Assembly: GCF_014230085.1 (NCBI RefSeq)
Contig: NZ_JACHVB010000044.1
Location: 1-53,460, forward strand
DNA: 53,460 bases
Source of the DNA: Ruficoccus amylovorans
GTDB lineage: Bacteria > Verrucomicrobiota > Verrucomicrobiia > Opitutales > Cerasicoccaceae
Direction of reading: 5' to 3'
Below are positions 52,358 to 53,460 of the stretch, in pieces. A program made the translations under genes and the position numbers. The notes below the pieces were generated by a model. That model had not been told where the DNA came from. It made no database searches and was given only the letters and a program-made list of their open reading frames with translations. Numbering within the stretch: the stretch's first letter is position 1; every line of letters begins with the position of its first letter.

Positions 52358-53214
52358 TCCGGCCCGCCGATCCCGACCACCGCCCCCCGGCGGATGTCGT
52401 GGCCTTCCCGCTGCGCTCCAGCGACGGGGCGCTGGCCCACGTCAGCCCCTCGTCCATCCGCGACTACCTGCAATGCTCCCTGCGCTTCTATTTCAAGCGC
52501 GTGCTGGGCCTGCCGGAGCCGGGCAGCGTGAGCTTGCACCTGGGCAAGGCCGTCCACGCGGGCATCCAGGCCTACTGGATCGCCCGCTGGCGCGGCGGGG
52601 ATGCCTCGACCGAGGCGGTCCTCGCCAGCTACCAGACGGCCTTCGCCGCCCACGAGCAGGAGGCCTCCGTCTCCTTCGCCGAGGAGGAACGGGAAACCAC
52701 CCTGGCCAAGGGCGAGTCCCTCCTGCGGGCCTACTGCGAGAGCGAACACGCCCAGACCGAAGCCAAGCCCATCGGGGTCGAGGTCAAGCTCCAGGACGAC
52801 TTCCCGGAGCTGCCCTCGCCCCTGCTGGGCTACGTGGACCTGGTTCTGTCCGCTGCGGACGGCCCGGTGGTGTGCGACTTCAAGACGGTCGCCGCCACCC
52901 CCAACGTCGAGCTGGAGGCCTTCCTGCACGAGGGGCAACTGTGCGCCTACCAGTTGCTCATCGAGGAGGCCACCGGACAACCCGTCTCGGCCCGCGAACT
53001 GGTCTTCCTCGTCAAGACGAAGACGCCCAAGGTCATCGTCCACCGACTCCCGCCTGCCGACGAGGCTGCCCGGGAGCGCTTCTGGAGCATGGCCCAGGCC
53101 ATGGTGGACGGGGTCTATCACGAGCGCTGGCATCCGCAGCCGGGCATGCACTGCGGCTGGTGTCCGTACCGCGGACCCTGCGCCCGCTGGAGGGGAGGCA
53201 ACGATGTGGCCTAA
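52354..53214 (+). CDS. RecB/Cas4-like PD-(D/E)XK nuclease with Fe-S cysteines
   Basis: 286 residues. Nuclease motifs in order: HVSPSSIRDYLQCSLRFYF, GKAVHAGIQAYW (His), LLGYVDLVLSAADGPVVCDFKTVA (Asp, then D-x-K), and QLCAYQLLIEEATG (Q/Y). Four cysteines, C41 and C267, C270, C276 (MHCGWCPYRGPC), match the Fe-S cluster staple of Cas4, AddB and phage RecB-like exonucleases. It is an active-looking 5'-3' or end-processing nuclease. It is coupled to the 170-residue protein upstream and overlaps the next gene; no cas genes or CRISPR are near. Confidence 0.85.
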   Translation: MIRPADPDHRPPADVVAFPLRSSDGALAHVSPSSIRDYLQCSLRFYFKRVLGLPEPGSVSLHLGKAVHAGIQAYWIARWRGGDASTEAVLASYQTAFAAHEQEASVSFAEEERETTLAKGESLLRAYCESEHAQTEAKPIGVEVKLQDDFPELPSPLLGYVDLVLSAADGPVVCDFKTVAATPNVELEAFLHEGQLCAYQLLIEEATGQPVSARELVFLVKTKTPKVIVHRLPPADEAARERFWSMAQAMVDGVYHERWHPQPGMHCGWCPYRGPCARWRGGNDVA

Positions 53215-53460
53215 CCTCATCCTCGTCCTGCTCACCGTGGGGGTGGCGGTCGCCTGCCAGTGCGGACCGCCACCCGCCTCGCCGCCCCCGGTGGACTTCG
53301 GGCCCCTCGCCGGGGCGCTCCGGGTCCTCGGAGGCTCGTCGGTGCTCTGCTCCCTGATCTGGGGAGCGAGCCTCATCACCCAGGCCAAACTCAAGCAAAA
53401 GGACAACCGTGAACCTGATCCTGCGACTGCTGCTCGTCGGACTGAGCTGCTACACCCTCG
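53204..53460 (+). CDS. Small membrane or lipoprotein-like gene, cut by the window end
   Basis: It starts at ATG 53204 within the nuclease end, with GGGGAGGC ahead. About 85 residues are visible: MWPNLILVLLTVGVAVACQCG, then PPPASPPPVDFGPLAGALRV, a second hydrophobic piece SSVLCSLIWGASLITQ and KLKQKDN. No stop before the edge. GTG 53409 (VNLILRLLLVGLSCYTL) could start yet another overlapping membrane gene. Family not recognised; tight overlaps suggest a mobile-element operon. Confidence 0.5.
   Translation, partial: MWPNLILVLLTVGVAVACQCGPPPASPPPVDFGPLAGALRVLGGSSVLCSLIWGASLITQAKLKQKDNREPDPATAARRTELLHP

Noticed and set aside
52354-53214. Cas4 of a CRISPR-Cas system
   Set aside because: Fe-S nuclease motifs fit, but no cas1, cas2 or repeat array is present, so a phage or plasmid RecB-like nuclease is more likely.
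1-53460. tRNA, rRNA or CRISPR array
   Set aside because: None recognised by eye in the intergenic regions; the repeats seen are palindromic and few, not regularly spaced.

Overview
The window is GC-rich bacterial chromosome. Its content suggests a Gram-negative, polysaccharide-degrading member of the Verrucomicrobiota, perhaps class Opitutia. The reasons are: a full set of LPS-core sugar genes (Kdo, heptose); a huge secreted CBM2/GH18 chitinase; a DUF4838 protein; an animal-like UDP-glucose dehydrogenase; secreted trypsin-like proteases; and start codons that mostly lack Shine-Dalgarno sequences. This placement is inference from gene families, not a database result.

Layout. 1-1.05 kb: intact IS30-family transposase. 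1.1-9.4 kb: a long divergent adenylosuccinate synthase (-), a 1433-residue multidomain chitinase (+) and IMP dehydrogenase (-), with a repeat-rich convergent gap at 7.4-7.8 kb. 9.5-12.8 kb: menC-menE, a small membrane protein and a WcaF-like acetyltransferase. 13-16.6 kb: kdsB, a secreted SLBB protein, and fcl and gmd divergently arranged. 16.7-19.7 kb: PolX DNA polymerase, a 273-bp element with 33-bp terminal inverted repeats, and a serine protease. 19.8-22.6 kb: a TIM-barrel isomerase and a Gfo/Idh oxidoreductase divergent from an AraC regulator.

22.6-36.9 kb is a surface-polysaccharide locus, mostly on the minus strand. It holds a GbsR-like regulator, UDP-glucuronate 4-epimerase, Wzx flippase, a sulfotransferase, three GT4 enzymes, a Wzy/ligase, a further epimerase with a glycosyltransferase, and a WaaE-like GT2. 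A second protease and a second gmd sit inside it on the plus strand. Its middle is visibly more A/T-rich than its surroundings. 37-43.8 kb: ugd, then an overlapping plus-strand operon hldA-gmhA-O-antigen ligase-kdsA-kdsD that makes heptose and Kdo precursors. 43.8-51.4 kb: DUF4838 protein, rfbB-rfbA, an epimerase/GT2 pair and a secreted esterase. 51.8 kb to the end: an unlike module with strong Shine-Dalgarno sites, holding a small protein with a possible recombination-associated C-terminal domain, a RecB/Cas4-like Fe-S nuclease and the start of a membrane protein. It looks like the edge of a mobile element.

Together the genes supply nucleotide sugars (GDP-fucose, UDP-GlcA/GalA, dTDP-4-keto-6-deoxyglucose, CMP-Kdo and heptose precursors) and the assembly machinery for a probably sulfated, acetylated surface glycan. 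Palindromic repeats are abundant between genes. No rRNA, tRNA or CRISPR array was seen.
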